Positions 18,919 to 27,253 of a stretch of 35,391 bases of DNA are shown here, one piece after another; within the stretch, counting starts at the first letter, position 1; every line of letters starts with the position of its first letter. The notes beneath the pieces were generated by a model. That model worked only from the letters and a program-made list of their open reading frames with translations. It ran no database searches and was not told where the DNA came from. Both the position numbers and the translations under genes were made by a program. Source of the DNA: Treponema sp. (GTDB taxonomy: Bacteria > Spirochaetota > Spirochaetia > Treponematales > Breznakiellaceae); assembly GCA_009786455.1 (NCBI GenBank), contig WQTD01000003.1:12882-48272 (forward strand), in the 5' to 3' direction.

Positions 18919-19157
18919 AGCGGCTGCCCGAAGGCAGACGCTCATACTCTTTGATTCATTATCAAAAAAACCTTACAGAGCGGCTGCCCGAAGGCAGACG
19001 CTCACGCTCTTTGATTCATTATCAAAAAACCCTACAGAGCGGCTGCCCGAAGGCAGACGCTCATACTCTTTGATTCATTATCAAAAAAACCTTACAGAGC
19101 GGCTGCCCGAAGGCAGACGCTCATACTCTTTGATTCATTATCAAAAAAACCTTACAG
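18919..19157. repeat. four-copy tandem repeat of a 60-bp unit between two tRNA genes
   Basis: Unit AGCGGCTGCCCGAAGGCAGACGCTCATACTCTTTGATTCATTATCAAAAAAACCTTACAG; copies at 18919-18978, 18979-19037 (59 bp variant), 19038-19097, 19098-19157. Copies 1, 3 and 4 read as identical. Confidence 0.97.
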
Positions 19158-19229
19158 AGCGGCTGATGGGAGTCGAACCCACGTCTCCAGCTTGGAAGGC
19201 TGGGGTAATAGCCGTTATACGACAGCCGC
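19158..19229 (-). tRNA. tRNA-Gly (anticodon UCC)
   Basis: Reverse complement GCGGCTGTCGTATAACGGCTATTACCCCAGCCTTCCAAGCTGGAGACGTGGGTTCGACTCCCATCAGCCGCT; acceptor GCGGCTG/CAGCCGC, discriminator U, anticodon stem CCAGC/GCTGG with loop CTTCCAA. CCA not encoded. Confidence 0.95.
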
Positions 19230-19264
19230 TGATACCCTGATATTTGCAAAAAAGGAGAAAAAAG

Positions 19265-19531
19265 TCAATATCTTTTCCTGTTATCCATTTGTATCACAAA
19301 AGAGAGAACCTTTGCCGCGGCTTCCCAGCACCAGGGTGGTATTAAATCGCCGGGTTTAGCGCTTGTGTCAAGAAGAACGGCAAGAGCCGTATCTTCCACC
19401 ACGGCGATTCCGGCTTCTTCGGCAATCGCGATGATCCGCTCGGCTTCCCTGCCCCTTCCCGATGCAAGCAGGACAGGCGCCGCCTCGCCTTTGTTATATC
19501 CGACTGCCGATGCCAGTTTTTTCTTTTTCAT
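19265..19531 (-). CDS. FlhB C-terminal-domain-like protein (FlhX/YlqH-like)
   Basis: Internal ATG of ORF 19265-19591: MKKKKLASAVGYNKGEAAPVLLASGRGREAERIIAIAEEAGIAVVEDTALAVLLDTSAKPGDLIPPWCWEAAAKVLSFV resembles the FlhB cytoplasmic C-domain; no NPTH site. Confidence 0.78.
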   Translation of the reverse strand: MKKKKLASAVGYNKGEAAPVLLASGRGREAERIIAIAEEAGIAVVEDTALAVLLDTSAKPGDLIPPWCWEAAAKVLSFVIQMDNRKRY

Positions 19532-19532
19532 A

Positions 19533-20537
19533 TTATACCGCCTGATCAAGTGCAGGAAAATCTTCCAGTTCCGCTTCGCAAAAAAAATCATCCGATAGAG
19601 GTTTGAAAAATATTCTCTCAGACGGAATGCCCAATAATTTTGACAACTCGCTCTTTATTTTTAATTCCGGCTTTGGCATTAAATCAGGTTTAAAGCATAC
19701 AGTAAGCCTCGAATGGTTTCCGTTAACAGTTTCAAAAATAAATAGCTGTCTCTGAGATTCTTCATAATTAATATTTTTATTTTTAACTTGTTCGATATCA
19801 TTTATTTGAACATCGACAGCCATGAGGATGTTGCGATCAACAGCCTGTCTTTCATCAAGCAATAACCTTATTGACACGCGGAACTGTTTGCCGTCCTGCA
19901 GGAAATTAAAAGGAAGCACGAGCCAGCGCTGACCGTCTTTTCCAGGCAGTCTGTTTAATACATAAAGCAGGGGATTTTTTTCAGCAGTATCAAGAGCGAT
20001 CTGTTTTAATAATGAAGGGTTAACAAGAGCGGTTTTGGATGCAGTGTTTTCTTCATTTTGATGTTCATTCTGATTTTTATCGTTTCGCTTTTCACCGTCA
20101 CGGCGTTTTTGCCAGCCGGGATCGATCGTTTCAGCGTATAATTCAAATCCCTTCGGCGGAAGTTCCGCCGCTTTGCTTTCCGCGGCGCAAGCCGCCAGAG
20201 CAAGCGCCTGCCGGTTTTTGACATCGTTATGTGAAATCAATGAAGCGGGTTGTTTTGCATCGGTCTGTTTTACGCCAGCCTGTTCCGCCGTTAAAACCTG
20301 ACGGCGGATGTCCGCCAGAAGCTGCGGTTTCAGCGGGAGATAAAAAAAACGCGCAATTGAAACAATGGAAGCGGAAAGTTTATCGGATGGAAGACCTGCT
20401 GAAGCAGCCAGCGAAGCGGGAGAACGAAGAGCGGCTGAAACGGATGTCTTTACAGTTTGCGGCGGCGGTATTTTTGACTTCTGAACATTTTTATCTGTTT
20501 CAATGGAATTCTTTTGCGGATTTATTTCCTTAATCAT
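19533..20537 (-). CDS. hypothetical protein, possibly FliK/YlqG-like
   Basis: 334 aa; low-complexity N-terminal half, C-terminal WLVLPFNFLQDGKQFRVSIRLLLDERQ...LTVCFKPDL; abuts the FlhB-C-like gene. Weak motif-level support only. Confidence 0.5.
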   Translation of the reverse strand: MIKEINPQKNSIETDKNVQKSKIPPPQTVKTSVSAALRSPASLAASAGLPSDKLSASIVSIARFFYLPLKPQLLADIRRQVLTAEQAGVKQTDAKQPASLISHNDVKNRQALALAACAAESKAAELPPKGFELYAETIDPGWQKRRDGEKRNDKNQNEHQNEENTASKTALVNPSLLKQIALDTAEKNPLLYVLNRLPGKDGQRWLVLPFNFLQDGKQFRVSIRLLLDERQAVDRNILMAVDVQINDIEQVKNKNINYEESQRQLFIFETVNGNHSRLTVCFKPDLMPKPELKIKSELSKLLGIPSERIFFKPLSDDFFCEAELEDFPALDQAV

Positions 20538-20543
20538 TTCCGC

Positions 20544-21083
20544 TTACTTCCGAATTTCTTTCTCTCTCGCTTTCTCTGCAATTAAATCCGTGATTTCCCT
20601 CGGTGTCCTGTTATCAGTATCAATAATCAGATCGGCAAAATCATAAATGTCGGTATCAATATTGTAAATGCGCAGATATCGTCCGTGATCCTGCCTGTCG
20701 CGCTGCTCGGTAAAAGCCGCAACTTCATAAATATCTCCGCCTTCCCTGCTTATAATGCGTTTTGCCCTCACCTCCGCTGTCGCGTAAAGATAAACTTTTA
20801 AATCAGCTTCTTCAAGCATCCAAATCGCAAGCCGTGAACCAAGTACGCAGCCGCCGCCTTCACGCGCAAGAGAAACCTGGCGGCTGTCCACTTCCCTGTC
20901 AATAGAATCATCATTTGAAGCAAGAAAAAGCATTTCATTCAGATCAAGACTGCGCTCTCCTGCAAGGGAACGAAACGTAAAATTTATGAACCGCAAACCC
21001 AGACTGTCCGCGACCATTTTGCTGACTGTCGTATTTCCGCAGCCGCTTCTTCCTGAAATGGCGATCTTTAAATCTTTCCTCAT
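20544..21083 (-). CDS. cytidylate kinase-like P-loop protein
   Basis: 179 aa; LKIAISGRSGCGNTTVSKMVADSLGLRFIN, LAREGGGCVLGSRLAIWML. Confidence 0.85.
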   Translation of the reverse strand: MRKDLKIAISGRSGCGNTTVSKMVADSLGLRFINFTFRSLAGERSLDLNEMLFLASNDDSIDREVDSRQVSLAREGGGCVLGSRLAIWMLEEADLKVYLYATAEVRAKRIISREGGDIYEVAAFTEQRDRQDHGRYLRIYNIDTDIYDFADLIIDTDNRTPREITDLIAEKAREKEIRK

Positions 21084-21098
21084 ATGCCCTATCCCCTG

Positions 21099-21965
21099 TT
21101 ACTCGACATTTCTTAGCTGTTCCCTTATATTTTCCAGAGCTTCCTTCATTTTTACAACTTCGGCGCTTACCTCTATTAAAGCGCTCTTGGAACCGATTGT
21201 ATTTATTTCCCTGTTTATTTCCTGGCATAAAAAGTCGAGTTTCTTTCCCGGCTTTGAATTATTTTCAGTTTCCGTTTTAAACTCATTTAAATGCGAATTA
21301 AGCCGCGAAATTTCTTCAGAAATTGTATATTTCAGCAATAAAGACGCGATTTCCGCCAGTATTCTGTTTTCATCAACATGGCTGCCAAGAACTTCTGCAA
21401 ACCTTGTTTTGATATTTTCCTTGATTGTGTTTTCAGCGGCAGGAACCAGTAACGAGATTTTTTTTATTGAGGATTCAATAATACTTAAGTTTACAAGTAT
21501 ATCATCCTGGGTATGTTTTCCCTCTCTTTCGCGTTCAGCGCGGAAGTCGTCTGACGCTTCATTTAACAGCGGCTCTATCTCTTTCCAGTACCGTTCATCG
21601 TCGCGGTTTTTTTCAATATCAAGAACACCGTCCAGTTCCAAAAGAGTACATAGAGCCGGTTTTTCATCAAGGTTAAGTTCATTTGCAAGAACATTAATCG
21701 CGTTGTAATAGGCTTTTGCCGTATTTGTATTTACGCTGATACTGACAGGAACATTAAATTCACGTACACGGATATAAACTTCAACTTTTCCCCTGCCGCA
21801 TACAGAGGAAATTTTTTCGCGTATTCCCGATTCAAGCATTGAAAGCCACTGCGGAAGATTTACATAAATTTCAAGGTAACGGCTGTTGTATCCCTTGATC
21901 TCAACAGAGATTGACATATCATCTCCTGTTTTACCGGCGTAACCGTATCCTGTCATGCTAACCAT
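21099..21965 (-). CDS. YicC family endoribonuclease-like protein
   Basis: 288 aa; MVSMTGYGYA...EIKGYNSRYLEIYVNLP; C-terminal GKKLDFLCQEINREINTIGSKS is a YicC hallmark. Confidence 0.93.
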   Translation of the reverse strand: MVSMTGYGYAGKTGDDMSISVEIKGYNSRYLEIYVNLPQWLSMLESGIREKISSVCGRGKVEVYIRVREFNVPVSISVNTNTAKAYYNAINVLANELNLDEKPALCTLLELDGVLDIEKNRDDERYWKEIEPLLNEASDDFRAEREREGKHTQDDILVNLSIIESSIKKISLLVPAAENTIKENIKTRFAEVLGSHVDENRILAEIASLLLKYTISEEISRLNSHLNEFKTETENNSKPGKKLDFLCQEINREINTIGSKSALIEVSAEVVKMKEALENIREQLRNVE

Positions 21966-23412
21966 TTCCGGCTTCCCTGTAATGAGCGAAAAGTTTTTCC
22001 GCCAAAGGCCAGTTGTTTCCCGCGCCCAGCGTGATAAATATATCTCCTTTCCTTAATATTTCACATAACGGGGAGAAGGCGTCGCCGGGTTCATCAGCAT
22101 AACGGGTTTCTCCGCCGCGGATTGCCAGCGCTTTTTCATAAAGAGTCCTTCCGTTAACGCCGCCTTTGTAGTCCTCCCTTGCAGACGCATAAATCCTGTG
22201 CAGAAAAAGAATGTCAGCGTCAAAGAATGCGGACGCAAATTCTTCCAAAAGAGCTGATGTTCTTGTATATGTATGCGACATGAAACTGACAACAAGCCGC
22301 CTTTTCGGATAGAAACTTTTCAGACCGGCAAGGGTTGTTCTGACGGCAGTGGGATGGTGAGCGTAATCATCCATAAATGTAATTCCGCCTGCTTCGCCGA
22401 TTATCTCACTCCTTCGTTTTGTACTCCTGAAGTTATCCAGCGCATTTTTAACAGACTGGATTTTCTCTTTTTCAAAAACATTTTCGGAAGATTCCTGTTT
22501 TGCCAATGAAGCGGTAAGCGCGATTGCCGCCGCAGCATTCAGCGTTTCATGCCGTCCCGGAATCCGTAATTTAAATTCAACGGGAAATCCAGCAAGGGAA
22601 AAAACGCTTCTTTCATTTTCTACCCTGAATGAAACAATTTTAAAATCACCGGCGGCGGAAAACCCATATGGTATCAATTTAACTTCCGGTTTCTCTTTTT
22701 CAACTATACCTGCGACTTCGCTCGCTCCCGCGTCATCAGCGCAATAAATAAGCTGTCCTCCTTCGGGAAGCAGACTGCAATATCTGACAAAAGCGCCGCG
22801 GATTGATTCATAAGTTTTAAAATAATCCTGATGATCAATTTCTACCGATGTAAGAATAATGCGCGATGGATGAAATGACAGAAAGTGTTCGCGGTATTCG
22901 CAGGTTTCGGCGATAAAATATTTTTTTCCCAGATCGAGAGTTGATCTTCCCCCAAAATCAAACGCGGCGCTGCCTGTAAGTATTTGCGCAGGAAGAAATG
23001 CGGCTTTTGCCGTTACTCCGCACATTGCGGCGGTTGTGGTTTTTCCGTGAACGCCGCAGACTCCGGTTGAATCAAATTTTTCAGACCACGCGCCAAGAGC
23101 TTGCGGATATCCAAGAACGGGAATATTTAATTCCAGAGCACGGGCAAGTTCGGGATTGGATTCGGCGCTGTACGCCGGAGAATGGATGACAATATCTACC
23201 TCCGGACCAATCCGGGAAGCGTCAAAGTTTTCATAAAAGGGAATATTCAGTTCTTTAAGAATTTTGTCGGTATAAAAAACTTCACTTGTGTCACTGCCGG
23301 AAACTTTTAACCCTGTATTATACATGAGCTCTGCAAGCGCACAGACTCCCGTCCCCTTTATCCCGACACAATAAACTGAAGAGTTAGGTTTGAAAATTTC
23401 TTCAGTATTCAT
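21958..23412 (-). CDS. murC: UDP-N-acetylmuramate-L-alanine ligase
   Basis: 484 aa; VYCVGIKGTGVCALAELMYNTGLKVSGSD, GVHGKTTTAAM, FMDDYAHHPTAVRTTL. Confidence 0.92.
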   Translation of the reverse strand: MNTEEIFKPNSSVYCVGIKGTGVCALAELMYNTGLKVSGSDTSEVFYTDKILKELNIPFYENFDASRIGPEVDIVIHSPAYSAESNPELARALELNIPVLGYPQALGAWSEKFDSTGVCGVHGKTTTAAMCGVTAKAAFLPAQILTGSAAFDFGGRSTLDLGKKYFIAETCEYREHFLSFHPSRIILTSVEIDHQDYFKTYESIRGAFVRYCSLLPEGGQLIYCADDAGASEVAGIVEKEKPEVKLIPYGFSAAGDFKIVSFRVENERSVFSLAGFPVEFKLRIPGRHETLNAAAAIALTASLAKQESSENVFEKEKIQSVKNALDNFRSTKRRSEIIGEAGGITFMDDYAHHPTAVRTTLAGLKSFYPKRRLVVSFMSHTYTRTSALLEEFASAFFDADILFLHRIYASAREDYKGGVNGRTLYEKALAIRGGETRYADEPGDAFSPLCEILRKGDIFITLGAGNNWPLAEKLFAHYREAGNG

Positions 23413-23452
23413 ACTTCATTTTACCTTAATGCGCAGGATTTTCAATAGTAAA

Positions 23453-24196
23453 TTATCCGCATTCTATTAAGGCGTCTATTCGTATCTCCCTTTTTTCACC
23501 TGCTGGATCGAAAAAAAACAAAGCTTGAGCGCGTAAAGCAAGTTCCGGACTTTCTTTTTTTTCCTGCGGATATAAAGGATCGTTTTTTACAGGAAAACCT
23601 ATCCAGCAAAGATGGCATCTTATCTGATGACGGAAACCGCGCATTATCTGCGCTGTAAAGACATTTCCGTCTTTTTTAAGAATTTCCGTTTTATAAAAAC
23701 TTTCCTTATCTGCTGCAATTTCCCTGTGTTTTTTTCCGTCTTCTATAACAGGACGCACCAGTTTTCTACCGGGACCAAATGGACGAAACCAGCTCTCTAT
23801 TGTAAAAGGTTTGTCCAGTGAAGAAAAAACAGGAGGCGCAGGAAAACCGGAAATGAAATCCAAACCGGAAGGAACGCAAACCGCAGAATATTCTTTTTTA
23901 AATTCCCCTCTATCCTGTATAAACTTAAAATATTCATAACTACTTTTATTTTTTGCAAAAAGAACAAGCCCGTGCGTTTCAAAATCAAGGCGATGCATGA
24001 CGTCAAAGACTGAAGAAGAATTCGCTGAATACCAGTCAAGCAAAGTGTTATTTTCGCATAAAAACAAATGACTTTCATTTTTTGAATCCCTTTGTTTAAA
24101 AGAAATATTTTTAGCGGCAGTATGCATTTTCGGCGGTTTAAATACAACCGCGAAATCTTTATTTTCTTCAAGAATATAAGGAGTGTTAATTTCCAT
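23453..24196 (-). CDS. RluA-family pseudouridine synthase without S4 domain
   Basis: 247 aa; catalytic-type motif MHRLDFETHGLVLFAK, QIMRGFRHQIRCHLCWIGFPVKNDPLY. Confidence 0.88.
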   Translation of the reverse strand: MEINTPYILEENKDFAVVFKPPKMHTAAKNISFKQRDSKNESHLFLCENNTLLDWYSANSSSVFDVMHRLDFETHGLVLFAKNKSSYEYFKFIQDRGEFKKEYSAVCVPSGLDFISGFPAPPVFSSLDKPFTIESWFRPFGPGRKLVRPVIEDGKKHREIAADKESFYKTEILKKDGNVFTAQIMRGFRHQIRCHLCWIGFPVKNDPLYPQEKKESPELALRAQALFFFDPAGEKREIRIDALIECG

Positions 24197-25118
24197 TTCC
24201 GCTCTCTAACCTGTCCAGTTTTTTAATTATTTCAATAAATCTCTGCGGAACAGCGGAAGAAAAAACACGCGCCTGTGATTCCCCGGGAAGCGTGATTTCA
24301 AGACGCCTGGAATGAAGCATCAAATTTGCTTCGGGGAAAATTTTATCTTTGCCGCCGTAAACAGGGTCTCCCATAATTGGATTTCCCAAATATTTTAAAT
24401 GTACGCGCAGCTGATGCGTGCGTCCTGTCTTTGGACGGAGTAAAACAAGACAATGATTTTTCCAGATTTTTACAGTTTTATAGAAAGTGACAGCTTTTTT
24501 TCCGGCGGAAGATACGGAAAAATATCTGCGATCCTTCGGATCTCTGGATAAAAAAGTTTCAATGCGACCAGTTCTTTCTTTTAACACACCCTGAACTATT
24601 GCGATATAAGTCTTTCTTGCCCTGCGTGTTTTAAACTGATGCGCCAGAAAAGCGTGCGCTTCTTCATCATAAGCGGCAATGATGACGCCTGATGTCTCCT
24701 TGTCCAGACGGTGAACAATACCGGAACGCAGATTTATATTATCATCGGATAAGTTCCTGTTCATCATCCTGAAATAAAGCGCATTTGCCATCGTTCCCTG
24801 TCTGTTGCCCGCTCCGGGATGAACAACCATTCCCTGAGCCTTGCTGATTACAACGCATCTTTCATCTTCATAAATTATTTCAAGCGGGATAGGTTGCGGG
24901 ATAATATATTCAGGAGAAAAATCATCCCAGAATAGTTCCAGAACATCATTGCGTTTAACAAACCTTGAAAATTTAACATCTTTTCCGTTTACTTTGGCTC
25001 TTGCATTACGCGCTTTAATCTGGGAGCGGGAAAACAGACGCAGGATTTCTGACACATAACGATCAAGCCGCAGATCAGGCGGAATTTGTTCATTTATTAC
25101 ATGGGAAATTTCCGGCAT
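24186..25118 (-). CDS. RluA/RluD-family pseudouridine synthase with S4 domain
   Basis: 310 aa; RLDRYVSEILRLFSRSQIKARNARAKVNGKDV (S4), GIVHRLDKETSGVIIAAYDEEAH, PKTGRTHQLRVHLKYLGNPIMGDPVYG. Confidence 0.94.
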   Translation of the reverse strand: MPEISHVINEQIPPDLRLDRYVSEILRLFSRSQIKARNARAKVNGKDVKFSRFVKRNDVLELFWDDFSPEYIIPQPIPLEIIYEDERCVVISKAQGMVVHPGAGNRQGTMANALYFRMMNRNLSDDNINLRSGIVHRLDKETSGVIIAAYDEEAHAFLAHQFKTRRARKTYIAIVQGVLKERTGRIETFLSRDPKDRRYFSVSSAGKKAVTFYKTVKIWKNHCLVLLRPKTGRTHQLRVHLKYLGNPIMGDPVYGGKDKIFPEANLMLHSRRLEITLPGESQARVFSSAVPQRFIEIIKKLDRLESGNGN

Positions 25119-25690
25119 TATTCCAAATCAGACGCCGCTAAATCAGAAATTTTCAGAACATTTTCATCAATAATTGAAGCGTCATCAGTATAATTTATTT
25201 CTTCTGTTTTCACATCCGGTGATATTTTTTCTATGGTATACGTTCCTCCGGAAACAGGAGGGCTGCTGTCAGTCCTGCGTTTCTCATCTCTCTGTCTCAG
25301 CTTTACAATGAGTAAATCGGCAAACGCAAGAGCCGCCGACAATCCGACCGCAATCCAGATGTTTCTGGTAAACTCTCCGCTTGTAAGCTCAACCGCTCCT
25401 GCGGATTTAAACGGCCATGGCGCATAACGGCGTCCTTCCATGGAAAAACTAAAACCGCTTTCAAAACCCCATCGGAATATATCAACCGCAAAAGCGGTAA
25501 AAAACATGGAAAATGGAAAAGTGCCGAAAGCAATGATATCCCAGCGGCGCACGTCTTTAACCCAATCCGGCAGACCTGAAGTATTAAAGACAATTTCTCC
25601 GTCTTCAAGAACACTGCTTTGAGCCGCCGCCTTAGACAGCGGAGTTAAAAGAAAAACAAATAATAAAAAAATAAAAACTTTCTCTTTCAT
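25118..25690 (-). CDS. hypothetical exported/membrane protein
   Basis: 190 aa; signal-like MKEKVFIFLLFVFLLTPLSKAAAQ; later TM segments. Confidence 0.65.
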   Translation of the reverse strand: MKEKVFIFLLFVFLLTPLSKAAAQSSVLEDGEIVFNTSGLPDWVKDVRRWDIIAFGTFPFSMFFTAFAVDIFRWGFESGFSFSMEGRRYAPWPFKSAGAVELTSGEFTRNIWIAVGLSAALAFADLLIVKLRQRDEKRRTDSSPPVSGGTYTIEKISPDVKTEEINYTDDASIIDENVLKISDLAASDLE

Positions 25691-25697
25691 GAATAAA

Positions 25698-26387
25698 CTA
25701 ATCCTTAAAAATCAGGCTTCCTATTCTTAGCATTGTGGAGCCTTCCTCAATTGCCGTTTCAAAATCGTTTGACATGCCCATCGAAAGACAGTTCCAGTTT
25801 TCCTTTACAGGAAAACGCCTGCGCAGTTCACTCTGCGCTTTAACAAGCTGCCTGAATGACGCGCGTATTTCCTCAGTATCATCCGTAAAAGGCGCCATCG
25901 TCATAAGCCCGGCGGGTTTTAAACCGGTCTTCTCCAGCGTTAACTGCGCAGCTTTGTAAAGTTCGTCCAATGATGAAAAACCGTTCTTTGTTTCTTCTCC
26001 CGTATGCAGCTCAAGTAAAATCTCAAGTGGTTTGTTACGCGCAGGAACATGCTTTGCAAGCTCTTCTATTAGCTGCCACCTGTCCGCCGATTGAATACAG
26101 TCAAAAAAAAGAGAGGCTTGTTTTGCCTTGTTCCTCTGCAAAGAGCCTATCATATGAAGACTTACCTGCGGATGTTCTTTTTTGAAGGAATCGAATTTTT
26201 CCATTCCTTCCTGTACCCTGCTTTCACCGAAATATTCAATACCGGCGCGGAAAGCTTCCTCCACGGCATTTAAAGGCATGAACTTTGAAACACCCATCAG
26301 GATAATTTCGTCCCGCTTTCTGCCGGATAAATCGCAGGCTTTTTGAATCCTCTCCTCGACTTTAGCAATATTCCCGGTTATCGACAT
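25698..26387 (-). CDS. YggS family PLP-binding protein
   Basis: 229 aa; LMGVSKFMPLNAVEEAFRAGIEYFGESRVQE, LHMIGSLQRNKAK, CLSMGMSNDFETAIEEGSTMLRIGSLIF. Confidence 0.94.
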   Translation of the reverse strand: MSITGNIAKVEERIQKACDLSGRKRDEIILMGVSKFMPLNAVEEAFRAGIEYFGESRVQEGMEKFDSFKKEHPQVSLHMIGSLQRNKAKQASLFFDCIQSADRWQLIEELAKHVPARNKPLEILLELHTGEETKNGFSSLDELYKAAQLTLEKTGLKPAGLMTMAPFTDDTEEIRASFRQLVKAQSELRRRFPVKENWNCLSMGMSNDFETAIEEGSTMLRIGSLIFKD

Positions 26388-27253
26388 CCCTTTTTATATA
26401 CTCGCATATTCTCGATAGACTTGGCAAGAGATAAAAAAACCTCCGGTTCCAGATTTTCCGCGCGTTCATTTCCTGTCAGGGCGTTTTCGCGCAGAAGAGA
26501 TTCGCATATTTCCCCGCCTGCTGACGGTACCATTGAAGCTATAAAATTTTTTAGATTGTTTTTTATCATTTTACGCCTTGAGGAAAACAAGACGCGGACA
26601 AGCGGGGTGAAAACCTCAGGACGGCAAGAAGCGTTTTTATTTTCAAAAAGAACTCCCATGCTGTCTACATTCGGCTGCGGAAAAAACGACGAAGGTTTTA
26701 TTGTCATAAGAGGTTTTACCCTGTAGACGCTGGCGCATAACACCGATAAAGATGAATAATCAGGTGAGCCTGAAGACGCCGCCATTCTCAACGCGGTTTC
26801 TTTCTGCACTGTAATAACCATGCGTTCAAACAGGCAGCTATCCTCTATTAACTCAGCCATTAATACAGCGGCAATATTATACGGGAGATTCCCAAAAAGG
26901 TAGCGCGCTTTTTCCTTCTGTTCAGCGCGAGTTTTCATTACATCGCCTTCGACAAGTAAAAAATTTTTGTTATCTGAAAATAAATCTTTTAATAAGCGGA
27001 TAAATCCCTTGTCGATTTCAAAAGCACGGACTTTCAATCCCTTTTCAAGAAGCAGAACCGTCATTGCGCCGAGCCCCGGACCAATTTCCCATACTTCCTC
27101 TCCGCTGATAATATCAGATACGCAAAGCGTATCGGCAAGCGTCTGCCTGACAGATGGATTTATCAGAAAATTCTGTCCGAATTTTTTCCGCATGCCAAGT
27201 TCTTCCCGTTCAAGAAAAGTTTTTAGGGCAGATGAAGAATTATAATTGATCAT
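26378..27253 (-). CDS. rsmA: 16S rRNA (adenine1518/1519-N6)-dimethyltransferase
   Basis: RKKFGQNFLINPSVRQTLAD, VWEIGPGLGAMTVLLLEKG, YLFGNLPYNIAAVLMAEL; start placed at MINYNSSS (27253) rather than the Ala-rich upstream extension. Confidence 0.92.
   Translation of the reverse strand: MINYNSSSALKTFLEREELGMRKKFGQNFLINPSVRQTLADTLCVSDIISGEEVWEIGPGLGAMTVLLLEKGLKVRAFEIDKGFIRLLKDLFSDNKNFLLVEGDVMKTRAEQKEKARYLFGNLPYNIAAVLMAELIEDSCLFERMVITVQKETALRMAASSGSPDYSSLSVLCASVYRVKPLMTIKPSSFFPQPNVDSMGVLFENKNASCRPEVFTPLVRVLFSSRRKMIKNNLKNFIASMVPSAGGEICESLLRENALTGNERAENLEPEVFLSLAKSIENMRVYKKGCR

Noticed and set aside
18919-19157. CRISPR array
   Set aside because: The whole 60-bp period is conserved; there are no variable spacers and no cas genes nearby.
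18919-19157. Series of canonical rho-independent terminators
   Set aside because: The T7 run on the minus strand lies about 8 nt after the hairpin 3' arm, not immediately adjacent, and the downstream tRNA-Val and BMP genes apparently need read-through.
20986-21708. Plus-strand 240-aa ORF, Ser/Phe-rich
   Set aside because: Antisense shadow of yicC; composition is typical of reading the complement of a Lys/Glu-rich gene.
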